A stretch of DNA of 64,000 nucleotides from Agelas oroides. Taxonomy: Eukaryota; Porifera; Demospongiae; Agelasida; Agelasidae. Below the pieces are notes generated by a model, which saw nothing but the letters and a program-made list of their open reading frames with translations, searched no databases and was not told the origin of the DNA. Of the stretch, positions 12,689 to 21,921 are shown piece by piece. Where the stretch lies: assembly GCA_949130485.1 (NCBI GenBank), contig OX422191.1:2551340-2615339 (forward strand). The letters run 5' to 3'. The number at the start of each line of letters is the position of its first letter. Within the stretch, counting starts at the first letter, position 1. A program made the position numbers and the translations under genes.

Positions 12689-12837
12689 ACGTGCATACAC
12701 ACACACACACACACATTGGCATTCACCAGCGATTACGTTCAGATGTCAAAGTCCATGCATTCTTCCCCCCAAACACCCCTCCCACCACTGTCATCCATCA
12801 CAGAAGACATATATGTCGCTGTTGCACATTAGTGTAG
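2641..12837 (+). CDS. FBXL2/FBXL20-like F-box and leucine-rich-repeat protein
   Basis: Substrate-recognition subunit of an SCF (SKP1-CUL1-F-box) ubiquitin ligase, by family. Exons with matching phases: 2641-2843, 6750-6804, 6923-6997, 7995-8089, 8418-8582, 9066-9196, 9838-9898, 10193-10237, 10686-10742, 11227-11360, 12240-12315, 12730-12837. The F-box spans exons 1-3 (QKLPQDLILK, FSFLDVVSLCRCAQVS, NWQHVDLFEF). Cysteine-containing LRRs follow (LRTLSLRDCQSVEDAALR, LQKISVSGCDRLTDATL, LEEC..ITD, ELDNCPLITD). The last exon encodes KVHAFFPP and ends CRCCTLV, so a C-terminal CaaX prenylation box (CTLV) is present as in FBXL2/FBXL20. Between exons ending 8582 and starting 9066 the phases do not match (2 versus 0) and roughly two LRRs are missing compared with FBXL20; the 200-N gap lies there. 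The ATG at 2641 is the first in frame. Which paralog is unresolved. Confidence 0.9.
4469..4557. mobile_element. Short inverted-repeat element (MITE-like)
   Basis: Arms of about 30 bp (CAAGAGCGCATGATAACGTC and its inverse near CATCATGCGCTCTTG) flank a GC-rich centre. Related inverted sequence appears near 9957-9995 (catgatgacat / gtcatcatgcattcttg). No protein is encoded. Confidence 0.65.
4716..4766. repeat. 12-bp tandem repeat (CTGGGAATGAGG), about 4 copies
   Basis: The unit resembles the inner part of the dispersed foldback terminus (CCTGGGAATGAGGCTA), so the array may have grown from an element end. It lies in intron 1 of the FBXL-like gene. Confidence 0.7.
5638..5960. mobile_element. Degenerate foldback element, TAGTCT...AGACTA ends
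   Basis: Begins TAGTCTTGTCCCCAGACC and ends GGCACGAGACTA, with internal inverted matches (GGTCTGGTGAACCAAG near 5679, CTTGGTTCACCAGACTG near 5904). It resembles the 9-bp-TSD family that starts TAGTCTCG, but I find no clear target duplication here. Confidence 0.55.
7754..7844. mobile_element. Short foldback element, TAGCCTC family
   Basis: Starts TAGCCTCATTCCCAGGC and ends GCCTGGGAACGATGCTA, 91 bp, in intron 3 of the FBXL-like gene. The ends are imperfect inverted repeats and the 9-bp flanks do not match, so it is probably old. Confidence 0.7.
8801..9000. other. Assembly gap (200 N)
   Basis: Exactly 200 Ns flanked by pyrimidine-rich CTCCCC repeats on the left. Neighbouring exon phases do not match and LRR sequence is missing, so at least one exon of the FBXL-like gene lies in or next to it. 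The round number suggests a placeholder length. Confidence 0.95.
9215..9650. repeat. Purine-rich intronic minisatellite (GGGAGAGTGGGTGGGAGGA type)
   Basis: Irregular units of about 20-40 bp built from GGGGAGAGTGGGTGGGAGG fill the intron just after the donor at 9196. Long ORFs through it on both strands are low-complexity artefacts. Confidence 0.85.
10403..10672. repeat. 10-bp polypyrimidine satellite (CTCCTTCCCT)n
   Basis: About 26 copies of CTCC(T/C)(T/C)CCCT directly precede the acceptor of the exon starting at 10686, so the array itself serves as the polypyrimidine tract. Confidence 0.9.
11430..11547. mobile_element. Inverted-repeat element with CTGATGA...CGAAAC centre
   Basis: Arms of 28-29 bp (ATGAAGAGAAGGTTATCTGT and its inverse ending CTTCTCTTCAT) enclose a centre containing CCCTGATGACGACTGGAGC and CACTCGAAACGTCGGC. 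It lies in the intron after the exon ending 11360. Non-autonomous; superfamily unknown. Confidence 0.7.
12619..12716. repeat. (CA)n microsatellite next to a splice acceptor
   Basis: An interrupted (CA)n tract ends 13 bp before the last FBXL-like exon (12730). Smaller (CA)n and (TG)n tracts flank the exon 8418-8582 at about 8378-8403 and 8587-8624. Confidence 0.95.
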
Positions 12838-13865
12838 CAACGAGTGTATTCATAGTAATTTATATTATTAATTTTGATATATACTACCATTTCAGCATTA
12901 TGTTATTATTCTCATACTGTCACTTGAACAGATCAGAACATTCAGTAACACCTCAGTGATCAAATCATCAGTCATAGATTGTCTTTTTTGAATCAATATA
13001 CTTCATTTGATTGAATAGCTCATGTGTTTATAATGCAACAAAAATGATTCATGTAATTTCAATGGCTTCTCAGCTTCTGCACAAATGGAAGGATCTCTTT
13101 GAAACCGTACAGAACTCATTTTGACCAAAGACTGTAGGGTTGTTTTAAATGCCCTTTAGTATGGCCTTGGAGTATTACTGACTAAAATTATCTGCCAAAC
13201 CAATAAGACTCCTGAACTATACCAAGAAGAAAACTACCTTTTTTCACTAATAACTATAACTGAATATACCTTTTGGTAAGGATGTTAGAGTAATTTTAGT
13301 AGTTGAACCATTACTAAAACAACAGTAGTTAAAACTGGAGGTTCAAGTTAAAAATTATTTAAAAACTAGCTAGCTACAACTATATAATCTAAAAGTGTAA
13401 GCTCTTTAGCTATGTGCTAAAACAATGCTACCAAAGAGCCATGGCTGTAAGTGGTGTTTCACATTTTCTTCACTTATACAATGCATGATCGCTAAAGCTT
13501 TTGTGCTGATGAGAAAGGTTGGTTTTAATTTTCAGTTCGCAAGAGAGATCAGTGAGCTGCAGCCTGTAATGTGTTATAAGGACTGGTGGTAAACTTAGCA
13601 GTAACTTTCAGAACATCTCCAACTATGGTTTGTGGAATTCAAATAATTATTGTTTTGTTGTTATTTCGCACTTGTTCTGGTACTAGGAATACAGCTGCAT
13701 ATGCTTCCACGATACAACAGATTAATTACAGGAGAATCAGTTGAAAAGTAGCGTGCACATTCTTGTGACAACAAGGGCACATTGAGTATAATTATAGTGC
13801 TTGCCTACTGTTTCATTCTCATACCGTCACCTGAACATTCAGTGAAATCATCAGTCATACATATA
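12838..13865. other. Intergenic, AT-rich, no feature seen
   Basis: Downstream of the FBXL-like stop codon. No ORF with recognisable composition, no exon-like segment and no clear repeat was found. Confidence 0.6.
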
Positions 13866-13988
13866 TATTATTTGATGGGTGAGAGGGCAATATGGCTGGA
13901 TATTGCACGAGTGTGCGGTCGTATTTTCACGAGCCGCAGCACAAGAGTGCAATATCCAGCCATATTGCCTCTCACACATCAAATAATA
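13866..13988. mobile_element. Palindromic MITE-like element
   Basis: Arms of about 42 bp (TATTATTTGATGGGTGAGAG through ATATGGCTGGATATTGCAC, with near-perfect inverse) enclose a short loop with GAGTGTGCGGTCG and CGAGCCGCAGCAC. The overall form matches other palindromes at 32333, 51185, 51277 and 62182. Confidence 0.75.
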
Positions 13989-14514
13989 GATATACTACTG
14001 TGATTTAACAGCACCTAGAAGATAGACAGCTACTGCGCATGCGCAGTACAAAGGTCGCTGCTGCGTGCATATTTAATGAGCTTCAGGCTGCTGGCCTGTT
14101 TCTAGCTTTGGACGCCACCAGCACGCGTACCGATCCCTCTACCAGTGGAAGAAAGTACCGTAAGTCAGTAAATAATGCCGTGTTCATCCGTAATGAAAGC
14201 TTATTCGTTGTTTCAGCAGTGGCTACGAGTGCATTCCAATTAAAGCACATGCCGCGGTTGCTACGCAGCATATGCACTGGGGGCTATGAAATACGGACTA
14301 TGGAATATGGGAAAATATTTGTCATGTTGCTTTATGGGAAATACTATTGGCGCGTATACTAGGTATATAATAAATTATCTTATTTATGTATGAGGGAGGG
14401 AGGGAAGGAAGAGAGATGGAGTGTGAAAGGAAGGGAGATGGATGGCAAAGAAAGGGGCATTGGGGATCGGAACAGAGCTAGGCAGCTATGTCACGAGACC
14501 AACTTCGGTCTATT

Positions 14515-14856
14515 GGTGTCATCCCAGTTCGTCTAATGACGTTTCGTCTAATGCCAGTTTGTCTAAATTTTTGTCAAATGTAGTGTTTCGTCTAAAAGGA
14601 AATAAGTGTACCGGGAGGTGTTTTGTAGTGATGGGAGGTGATCTAAGTGACAGAAGTGACTGATGGGGAATGATTGATTGACAGTCAAGGTAGGTATAAA
14701 ATGGGGATTCACTACACTTACTGCCCAACTATTTCAACAAATGATCATGGAGTTCACCACAACAAAGAGAAGAGCTAGGTCACTACTACACGATGGCTAC
14801 CGATATACTATAAACAGAAGCATATGGCCAGTGGCGTACCCAGGCTGGGACGCACT
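14515..14856. mobile_element. Nested insertion with 8-bp target duplication (hAT-like)
   Basis: Flanked by GGTCTATT at 14507-14514 and 14857-14864, and it splits the left arm of the host element, whose undisturbed right arm shows the expected empty order. It contains repeated TTCGTCTAA motifs near 14528-14597 and CAGTGGCGTACCCAGG near its right end, the latter like hAT MITE termini. Eight-bp duplications are typical of hAT; assignment is inference. Confidence 0.6.
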
Positions 14857-15184
14857 GGTCTATTTGATCATATCCTTTTTCAACCAATGTTCGTCAACAT
14901 CTAGTCCCAAATTTGGTTGATTTGGTTATACTTTTACTCAATTTGGGCCTTTTAATTTAGGCCACATTCGGTTGATTTAAGCAACTTTTATCCCTTATAG
15001 GCTACACAATTCAGACCTGTTAGACCAAACTTGGTTGATATAGCTATAAATTATGTCCTTGAACAATCACACTGTTAGACCAGTTTCAGCAGTAACGTTA
15101 AATACATTTTCTGATTGGTGGATACAAATGATTCAAAGCTGACATGTTATTTTTGCAAAGCTAAAACGAATCATTTCTTGCAGG

Positions 15185-15450
15185 GACAAAGACAGAGGGA
15201 CAGGAACAAGGACAGGGACAGAGGGACAGAGACAGGGACAGGGGGACAGGGGGACAGGGACAGAGGGAATGGGACAGGGACAGAGGGACAGGGCCAAAGG
15301 GACTGGGACAGGGACAGAGAGAATGGTACAGGGACAGGTGCAGGGACAGTGGGACAGGAACATGGACAGGTACAGGAACAGGGACAGAGGTACAGGGACA
15401 GAGGGGTAGGGACAGAGAGACATGGACAGAAACACAGGGAAGGAGGGACT
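15185..15450. repeat. Hexamer array (GGGACA)n
   Basis: Degenerate GACAGG/GACAGA hexamers. Long ORFs in either direction are translation artefacts of the hexamer. Confidence 0.9.
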
Positions 15451-15454
15451 TGTC

Positions 15455-15885
15455 TTCATGCTGTCCAGTCTTGTCCCAATGCTGTACAGTCTGGACCTAA
15501 TGCTATCCCGTATTGTCTCAACACTGTCCAATCCTGTGCTAATGTTGTCTGTCTTGTCCAAATGCAGCAGTCCAGGCTTGTCCTAATGCTGTCCCACCTT
15601 GTCCCTATGCTGTCCAGTCTTGTCTTCATGCTGTCCAGTCTTGTCTTCATGCTGTCCAGTCTTGTCCCAATGCTGTACAGTCTGGACCTAATGTCCCGTC
15701 TTGTCCCAACGCTGTCCAATCCTGTGCTAATGCTGTCCGTCTTGTCCAAATGCAGTCCAGGCTTGTCCTAATGCTGTCCCACCTTGTCCTAATGCTGTCC
15801 CACCTTGTCCCAATGCTGTCCCGTCTTGTCCCAATGCTGTCCCAATCTTGTCGCAATGCAGGCCAGTCTATTCCCAATGCAGGGG
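15455..15885. repeat. Short minisatellite (CTGTCCAGTCTTGTCCCAATG type)
   Basis: Units of about 20-21 bp with variants (tcttgtcttcatgctgtcc; tgtcctaatgctgtcccac). A longer segment of several units is itself repeated (about 15449-15545 and 15635-15735), which indicates higher-order duplication. Confidence 0.85.
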
Positions 15886-15888
15886 TAG

Positions 15889-16385
15889 GTAGTTTCAGAT
15901 GAATTGGATGGGGTTCGAAGTTTCGTATCTCCTTCACACCACTAGTACACCAGCACTATAAGGCAGTTTCACATGAATTCAATGCGTTTCGAAAGTTTCG
16001 AATCTGTTCGAACCACTAGTAGACAAGCACTGTTAGGTAGTTTCAGATGGATTCGATGTGTTTCGAAAGTTTTGAATCTGTTCGCACCAGTAGTAGACCA
16101 GCACTGTTAGGTAGTTTCAGATGAATTCGATGGGTTTCGAATGTTTCGAATCTCTTCGAACCACTAGTAGACAACAGCTATAAGGTACTTTCACATGAAT
16201 TTGATATGTTTCGAAAGTTTCGAATCTGTTCGAATCACATGTAGACCAGCACTGTTAGGTAGTTTCACATGAATTCGATGTGTTTCGAAAGTTTCGAATC
16301 TGTTCAAACCACTAGTAAACCAGGACTATAAGGTAGTTTCACATGAATTCGATGTGTTTCGAAAGTTTTGAATCTGTTCGAACCA
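15889..16385. repeat. 74-bp tandem repeat, about 7 copies
   Basis: Units start GGTAGTTTCA(C/G)ATG at about 15889, 15962, 16036, 16110, 16183, 16257 and 16331 and contain GTTTCGAAAGTTTCGAATC. The last copy runs directly into the next hexamer array. Confidence 0.9.
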
Positions 16386-16945
16386 GGGACAGAGGGACAG
16401 GGACAGTGACAGGGACAGGGACAGGGAGGGGACGGGGACGGGGATGGGGACGGGGACCGGGACGGGGACCGGGACGGGGACCGGGACGGGGACCGGGACG
16501 GGGACCGGGACGGGGACCGGGACGGGGACCGGGACGGGGACCGGGACGGGGACCGGGACGGGGACCGGGACGGGGACCGGGACGGGGACCGGGACGGGGA
16601 CCGGGACGGGGACCGGGACGGGGACGGGGACGGGGACCGGGACGGGGACGGAGACGGGGACCGGGACCGGGACGGGGACGGGGACAGGGACAGGGACAAG
16701 TACGGGGACAGGGATAGGGATAGGGACAGAGGAACAGGGACAGGGCGGGACAGGGACAGAGACAGGGAAAGAGGTACATCGACAGGGACAGGGACAGAGG
16801 GACATGGACAAGGGGATAGGGAGAGATGGATAGGGACAGGGACAGAGGGATAGGGACAGACAGACATGTACAGATGGACAAGGACAATGATGCAGGGACA
16901 GAGACAGGAACAAGGAAAGAGGGACAGAGGGACAGGAACAGAGGT
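16386..16945. repeat. G-rich hexamer/12-mer array (GGGGACCGGGAC)n
   Basis: A homogeneous core (about 16440-16690) of a 12-bp unit is flanked by more degenerate GGGACA units. Runs of four and three Gs at regular spacing could form G-quadruplexes on the plus strand. Proline-valine or glycine-rich ORFs here are artefacts. Confidence 0.9.
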
Positions 16946-17572
16946 ACCAAATTACGTTTGACCAACTCAACCAAATTTGGTTAAAAAATATAAAAATCAA
17001 GCAAATTTGGCACTAGAAGTCGATCATTTAGACCAACATCGGTTTAAAAAGGGTATGGTCAAACAGACCAAAGATGGTCTCGTGACATAGGTCAGCTAGG
17101 GGGAAAGGGGTTGGCAGTTACTGCCAACCAACCACAGCATGGATCGCTTTCATGCATGATGCTGAAAGTTATCCACACTGTGGTTAGTTGGGTCTGGCTT
17201 GCAAGGGATAATAATTAGTAGCTAGCTAGTTGCTTGGTCTTGAGAGCCTTGTCCTCCATGAGCCAAGGAAGGTTTACAAGTCAAACTGACCTCCTCAAAA
17301 CAAAGACCAAGTGGGATGCAACATCATGGTGCATGCTATTTAGGCTATACTGAAAGGGGAGAGTGAAGATAGTTTAGGAGACTCTGATCATGACCTAGGC
17401 CTTAGTGCAAACAATCATGTCATCACTGAAAAAACAAAAGCAGGAAGTTCAGGTATCACATATGAAACTAAACAACTAGCAGAAACTGTGTAACAAAGAT
17501 AATTATGCATCCTCAAAATCAAAAACTCGGAAGTTGTTGGTAGTATACAAGAGAATATACAGTTCCACCTAG

Positions 17573-20038
17573 CTATTTAGATTGATTATACAAGCCAGAA
17601 ATGTTGTTCCACTTAGCAAGAAATTCTGCTGCTGTTGGTCGTTTAGAAGCAGAGCCATCCCAGCAACTTTTGAGAAGATCTGACAGTGCTTGGGACAGAG
17701 CAACCTTTGAAGTGGGACGCAAATTTCCACGGCCAACATTCTCCACCAGTTGCCTGATCCTTAGACCTTCGAATGGCTCTTCTTCTGTTACCACCTCAAA
17801 GACTACCACCCCTAGAGAGTAGATATCTGCGGGCAACAGCTGGCTCATTGTGAGCAGTTCTCCTCGAAGAACTTCCGGTGCTGAATAGCGAGGAGTGCCT
17901 TGTCCAGGCTGTGCTGCAGCGCTGGATTTCGATGTCTCGGTGGCGTTCTTTATAGCACTTAGACCAAAATCTCCCAGTTTCGCAATATCATTCTTGTCCA
18001 ACAGTACGTTTTCACTTTTGATGTCACAGTGGGCAATTTTTGTCTCATGCGTGTGAAGATACAGCAGGCCACTAGCCACCTGGCGGATTATTTCTTTCCT
18101 CTTGGCTTCTGAAAATTCCGTGCAGTCGATGAAGATAGCTTGGAAGAGACTGCGTGACATGTATTCCATCACAATACCTATCTTTTGTGCTTCGACTACT
18201 ACTCCAAACATCCTGATAGTATTGGGATGATCAAGGGCTGACAGAACCTTGATTTCTGTTAGTAAACTCTCTTGGTGCTTCTTTGACATGTGCTGGTAGA
18301 AGAGCTTCTTGAAGGCAACTGGTGTGTTACGCCACATGCATGCGTAAACCTCACCAAACCCACCACGCCCAATCACTTGTTTTAGCTGCAATTCATCAAA
18401 AGCAATTACTTCTTGGATGCGACGTTTGAAGCGAGAAAGATCTGTGGAAGGATTTATGCCTTCCCTTCTCCAAATTTCTTCTACTCGTTCTCGTTCAAGC
18501 CTGTCTAAGGCTGACTGATAAGCGGGGCGGCAAGTATCAGCAAATCCCAGATCCTGCAATCTCTGAACAATATCATGAAACGTGCTCTCTTCTAATATTT
18601 GCTGATGGCGCTGGCGTGGTATGGGTTTTCCTACACGCCCAAGGTGTCTGTTTTGTGCGTTGTCAACATAGCAGCGTTCTCCAGGATGCGTGACTCGTGA
18701 TACCGTAGTGTCCCGCTAATACGCCCCCTTCGAAAATACGCCCCCCCCCTCTTTTCCGCCAAAGTTCCTGCACAGGGTAGTTTGACTCGTTATAACGCCC
18801 CCCCGGTGAGCGTCTTCTGGAACATCAAAACTACACGCGCTTACTATACGTTGCAAGTGCGTTCAGTAAGACTATAGTAGTCGGTGAATCTTTTGTAAGT
18901 TTTGTGGCTTTTAGAAAAGCCGGTTAGATGTTCCAAGTTTTAAGCTGCTAGTTTAGCAAACAGGTTTATCAGTCTGGTGTTTTTGTTTCCCTCTGAAGAT
19001 GTACACGCACGGAACCACGAGTCCTTTCCCATCAACTTCAGAACGTCTTCTGTCACCATTGACGATGCAAGTCATCTCGCTGCCACTCTTGTACAAGAAA
19101 TACCAGCAGACTCTGGAAATTTCCCGTGGTACATGACCGATAGTGTTGCCGTTCTTGAGGACAGCTACAGCGAAGTCGTCGTGAATGTTATTGACCTCGC
19201 GTTGAACTGGCAGCTCTTCTCCGATGTAGGGAGACCACGCAGCTTTGTAAACGTGATGTCCGCGAACAGTACTCTCGATCCTGAAAGTCGTCGCCATAGT
19301 TAGTTGGAAGTGTCCTAATTGCGTACATAGCACTTGCGTAAAATCTTTTGGGGGGGGCTTATAGTCGAGACTAATTGCATCCTCGAATATAAGCCCCACC
19401 CCCACTTTAGGCGGGATGTAGTGTACAAAATGGGGGGGCGTATTAACGGGACACTACGGTACTTCTACACTTCCGTCACTGTGGACAACGTGCGTTCCCA
19501 CTGGTTTCCCAACACGACCTAACTTTCGGTTGTAGGCATTGTCCACGTAACACCGTTGGCTTGATGTACTTGGCCGTGACCTCGCTACGTGGGTACCATT
19601 CGATCGTGTGTAGCCGGTACGATCATCACTCCTGGTATCTTCAAAACTCACACTACGTCTTGCAGGACTTGTGTCCCTTGATATATCTATGCTTCCGTCC
19701 CTGTGGACTACGTGCGTTCCCACAGGTTTCCCAACACGGCCTAAGTCTCGGTTATAAGCATTGTCAACGTAACAACGCTGGCTTGAACCAGATGAGTTTG
19801 ATGATGCACCGGGCAGTGACCTCATGTACCCTGCTACGTAAGTGCCATCAGATCGCGTGTAGCCGCTCACTTGCACGGTGCGATTGCCGCCACTGCTACT
19901 GCCTGCGCTGCTTCTTGAACCCGGTGTTGACCTCGTGTACCCGGCTACATGAGTACCGTCAGATCGCGTGTAGCCCCGCACATGAACAGTGCGACCACCG
20001 CCGCTAGATCTTCTGGACATTATCGATTTGTCATTCAA
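17573..20038 (-). CDS. TKL-like protein kinase with N-terminal repeats, reading frame split by a transposon
   Basis: The kinase domain (17573 to about 18460) shows the glycine loop (IGRGGFGEVY), VAFKK lysine, HCDIKSENVLL, DFG and APE motifs; the residue before the catalytic Asp is Cys, so it is a non-RD kinase, closest in feel to TKL/RIPK-type kinases. The upstream part (19462-20038) encodes repeated modules, GYTRSDGTHVAGYTRS and CYVDNAYNR.LGRVGKPVGTHVV. A further such module (CYVDNAQNRHLGRVGKP) directly precedes the kinase part, on the other side of the 757-bp insertion 18703-19459. Removing the element with one TA joins both parts in one open frame, so they are one gene. As assembled, the element end supplies a stop codon after the N-terminal half. 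No introns are seen. Substrate and pathway unknown. Confidence 0.8.
18703..19459. mobile_element. 757-bp TA-flanked DNA transposon encoding a HIRAN-like protein
   Basis: Inverted ends CCGTAGTGTCCCGYTAATACG (about 27 bp, followed by C-rich runs) with TA on both sides (18701-18702 and 19460-19461). TA duplications are typical of Tc1/mariner-type elements, but no DDE transposase is present. The single ORF encodes a HIRAN-like domain. It sits inside a kinase gene. Confidence 0.8.
18953..19297 (-). CDS. HIRAN-like domain protein carried by a transposon
   Basis: A 114-aa ORF from the Met at 19297 (an upstream in-frame extension to 19405 has no better start). The pattern RGHHVYKAAWSPYIGE, then PVQREVNN, DDFAVAVLKNG and IGHVPREIS follows the HIRAN domain order (ligand-facing first strand, acidic GE, RE-N-D block, GhVPr). 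HIRAN domains bind DNA 3' ends in HLTF/Rad5; they are usually fused to helicases or nucleases, whereas here the domain stands alone between terminal inverted repeats. The assignment is from remembered motif pattern and function in transposition is speculative. Confidence 0.65.
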   Translation of the reverse strand: MATTFRIESTVRGHHVYKAAWSPYIGEELPVQREVNNIHDDFAVAVLKNGNTIGHVPREISRVCWYFLYKSGSEMTCIVNGDRRRSEVDGKGLVVPCVYIFRGKQKHQTDKPVC

Positions 20039-21627
20039 TTTGCAGTAAAAGAAAAGATGCTCGCAATGAGTTATTACTTGAAACTAGCTAGCTAGTCAAC
20101 TCATGAAATCCCGGTCCGCGGAAAGTCGATTCACAGTGTTTTATCGAACACCATCTGGCATTTCACCGAAACCATTAATGTCGTAACCTAACCATACTCT
20201 ATGCGATAACTCTACCCACAAGAACAGCTGGTAACTACGAGCTTTGGAAGGGTAGCTAATCCAAGGGTCACCACAATCTCTACAAACTCAACTCAAGCTG
20301 ATGCTAGTCAGACTGATTTCACGCAGGTACCTCTATACAAACAAACATGCATAGCTACTGACCAGCACATTGCATTGTTAGTAGTGTAAGTAAAAAGTGT
20401 AGTGAAAACCTGTGATTAAAGCAAGCTTATGAAATCCGGTTGTAAGTTGAGAGTCCGTGCATAGAGTTGCCTACTGAACTGCTAGTCTCCTACGAAAAAA
20501 TAGTATGGGAATGAGACCGCTAAACAGCTAATCATGTATAGACTACCAACTTGCAACAGTTACTGGATTGTTCACTACATGGCCTAGCTCTCATGACCAG
20601 TTAATCACTGGTTTTCACTATAGGGTTTGTAATAGTCGCACACTATTGACTTCTATATGCAATGAATCACTGCGGCTCCATGTGAAACTGTTGAGGCTTA
20701 TTTTGCTGGCTAGCACTTTCCCAGACTTAATTGTTGGTGGACAAGACATATGCACATGGTGTAAGTGAACCATGATATTTTGTATACTGCAAAAACACGG
20801 CTGTTTTAACCACAGAGTGGTTACCCTGGTTGCAGACAAACTGAAGAAACGGTGGTTTAATAATAGAGAGCTTTACTTTGGTATTGAAGAGTAGTTGCAT
20901 AAGGCAACCCAAGGGGCAGCTTCCCAGTTCATCTTACAACCACAATACACTGAAAACCCTCATAACATCCTCGATTCCATCATCTGGTTACATGAAAGTT
21001 TGTTACTGCAACATTGATCTGTTGTGCATTTGTAATGACTCCTTCACAGATGTTCCGAACACCAGCAGCTCGATACAGCCATGCAGGCACCCTGGTCGTG
21101 ATTTCTGGAGGTGGCCAGCTCACTCTCCTTTATCTCATAACAGCAAACACTTCTTAAAGTACTCAGATTATAGGTGCCAGGTGTAGGTGTACTTAATTTA
21201 GCATAGTTTTGGTTTCTTTTTGGACGTTTTAGTTGTTTATATAGTCATATGTAGCCCGGCCGCAGCTTGCCCAGCAATTTTAGTATAGTTTGGTTGTGTA
21301 TACCTAAAACTTTTAAAGCCCATACTAAAAGGTATCTAAAAACAACACTGGCATTCACAACAGTTACTGCAAACAAACAACTCTTTACTGAAAATGTTTT
21401 TTTATTTATTTACACAACAAATAAGATATATACACCAGTGTGATTACAAAAACACAACAATAATTTATTATGGGACAGATTTTTGATTTTTCAATGCCAA
21501 GTACAAACTTATAGCAGCATAAAAAAAACAGTCTAGTGTACACTGTCATTGTGATGGGAATAACGTGTGTCGGTCCATTCCATCCCAGAACTTGACAATC
21601 CAGAATAGAATTCAACTCGTAGCGAAA
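20039..21627. other. Intergenic, no gene seen
   Basis: Between the kinase start and the stop codon of the next minus-strand gene. AT-rich sequence with only short ORFs lacking recognisable motifs. The segment 21380-21627 probably contains the 3' UTR of the gene ending at 21628. Confidence 0.55.
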
Positions 21628-21831
21628 TTAGTCCTTAATCTCAACGACAATGACTTCATCCTCTTTGAGATTCAACACATCAAGATCTGCCTTCAGGGGT
21701 TGTAGCTTTCCATCCTTGTTTTGTGTGAACATGCCAGTGACATGCTCACCAGAGCATCCCCATTTCCTTGTGCTCCAGAGAATGAGAGAGTTGTAGAGGT
21801 CGTAATAGTTTGCAATCTGTATTCTGTCAGG

Positions 21832-21921
<90 letters not shown>

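Larger units (their letters stand above)
14483..17093. mobile_element. 2.6-kb inverted-repeat element carrying four tandem arrays
   Basis: Left end CAGCTATGTCACGAGACCA and right end TGGTCTCGTGACATAGGTC are inverted; inner arms (CAAATTTGGTTGATTTGGT region near 14910 and its inverse near 16960-17060) continue the match. The element is flanked by AGCTAGG at 14476-14482 and 17094-17100, a 7-bp target duplication. Between the arms lie four successive tandem arrays rather than coding sequence. A second insertion (14515-14856) interrupts the left arm. Confidence 0.65.

Noticed and set aside
14083-14362. ORF of 107 aa at 14039-14362 (plus) and antisense partner
   Set aside because: No domain, no splice or promoter context, composition like surrounding intergenic DNA.
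15455-16385. CRISPR-like regular repeats
   Set aside because: Head-to-tail tandem units without unique spacers in a eukaryotic genome; they are minisatellites.
16343-17000. Long ORFs with Pro-Val, Gly-Arg or Thr-Gly repeats
   Set aside because: They are six-frame translations of the GGGACC/GGGACA hexamer array; all frames stay open because the unit lacks stop codons.
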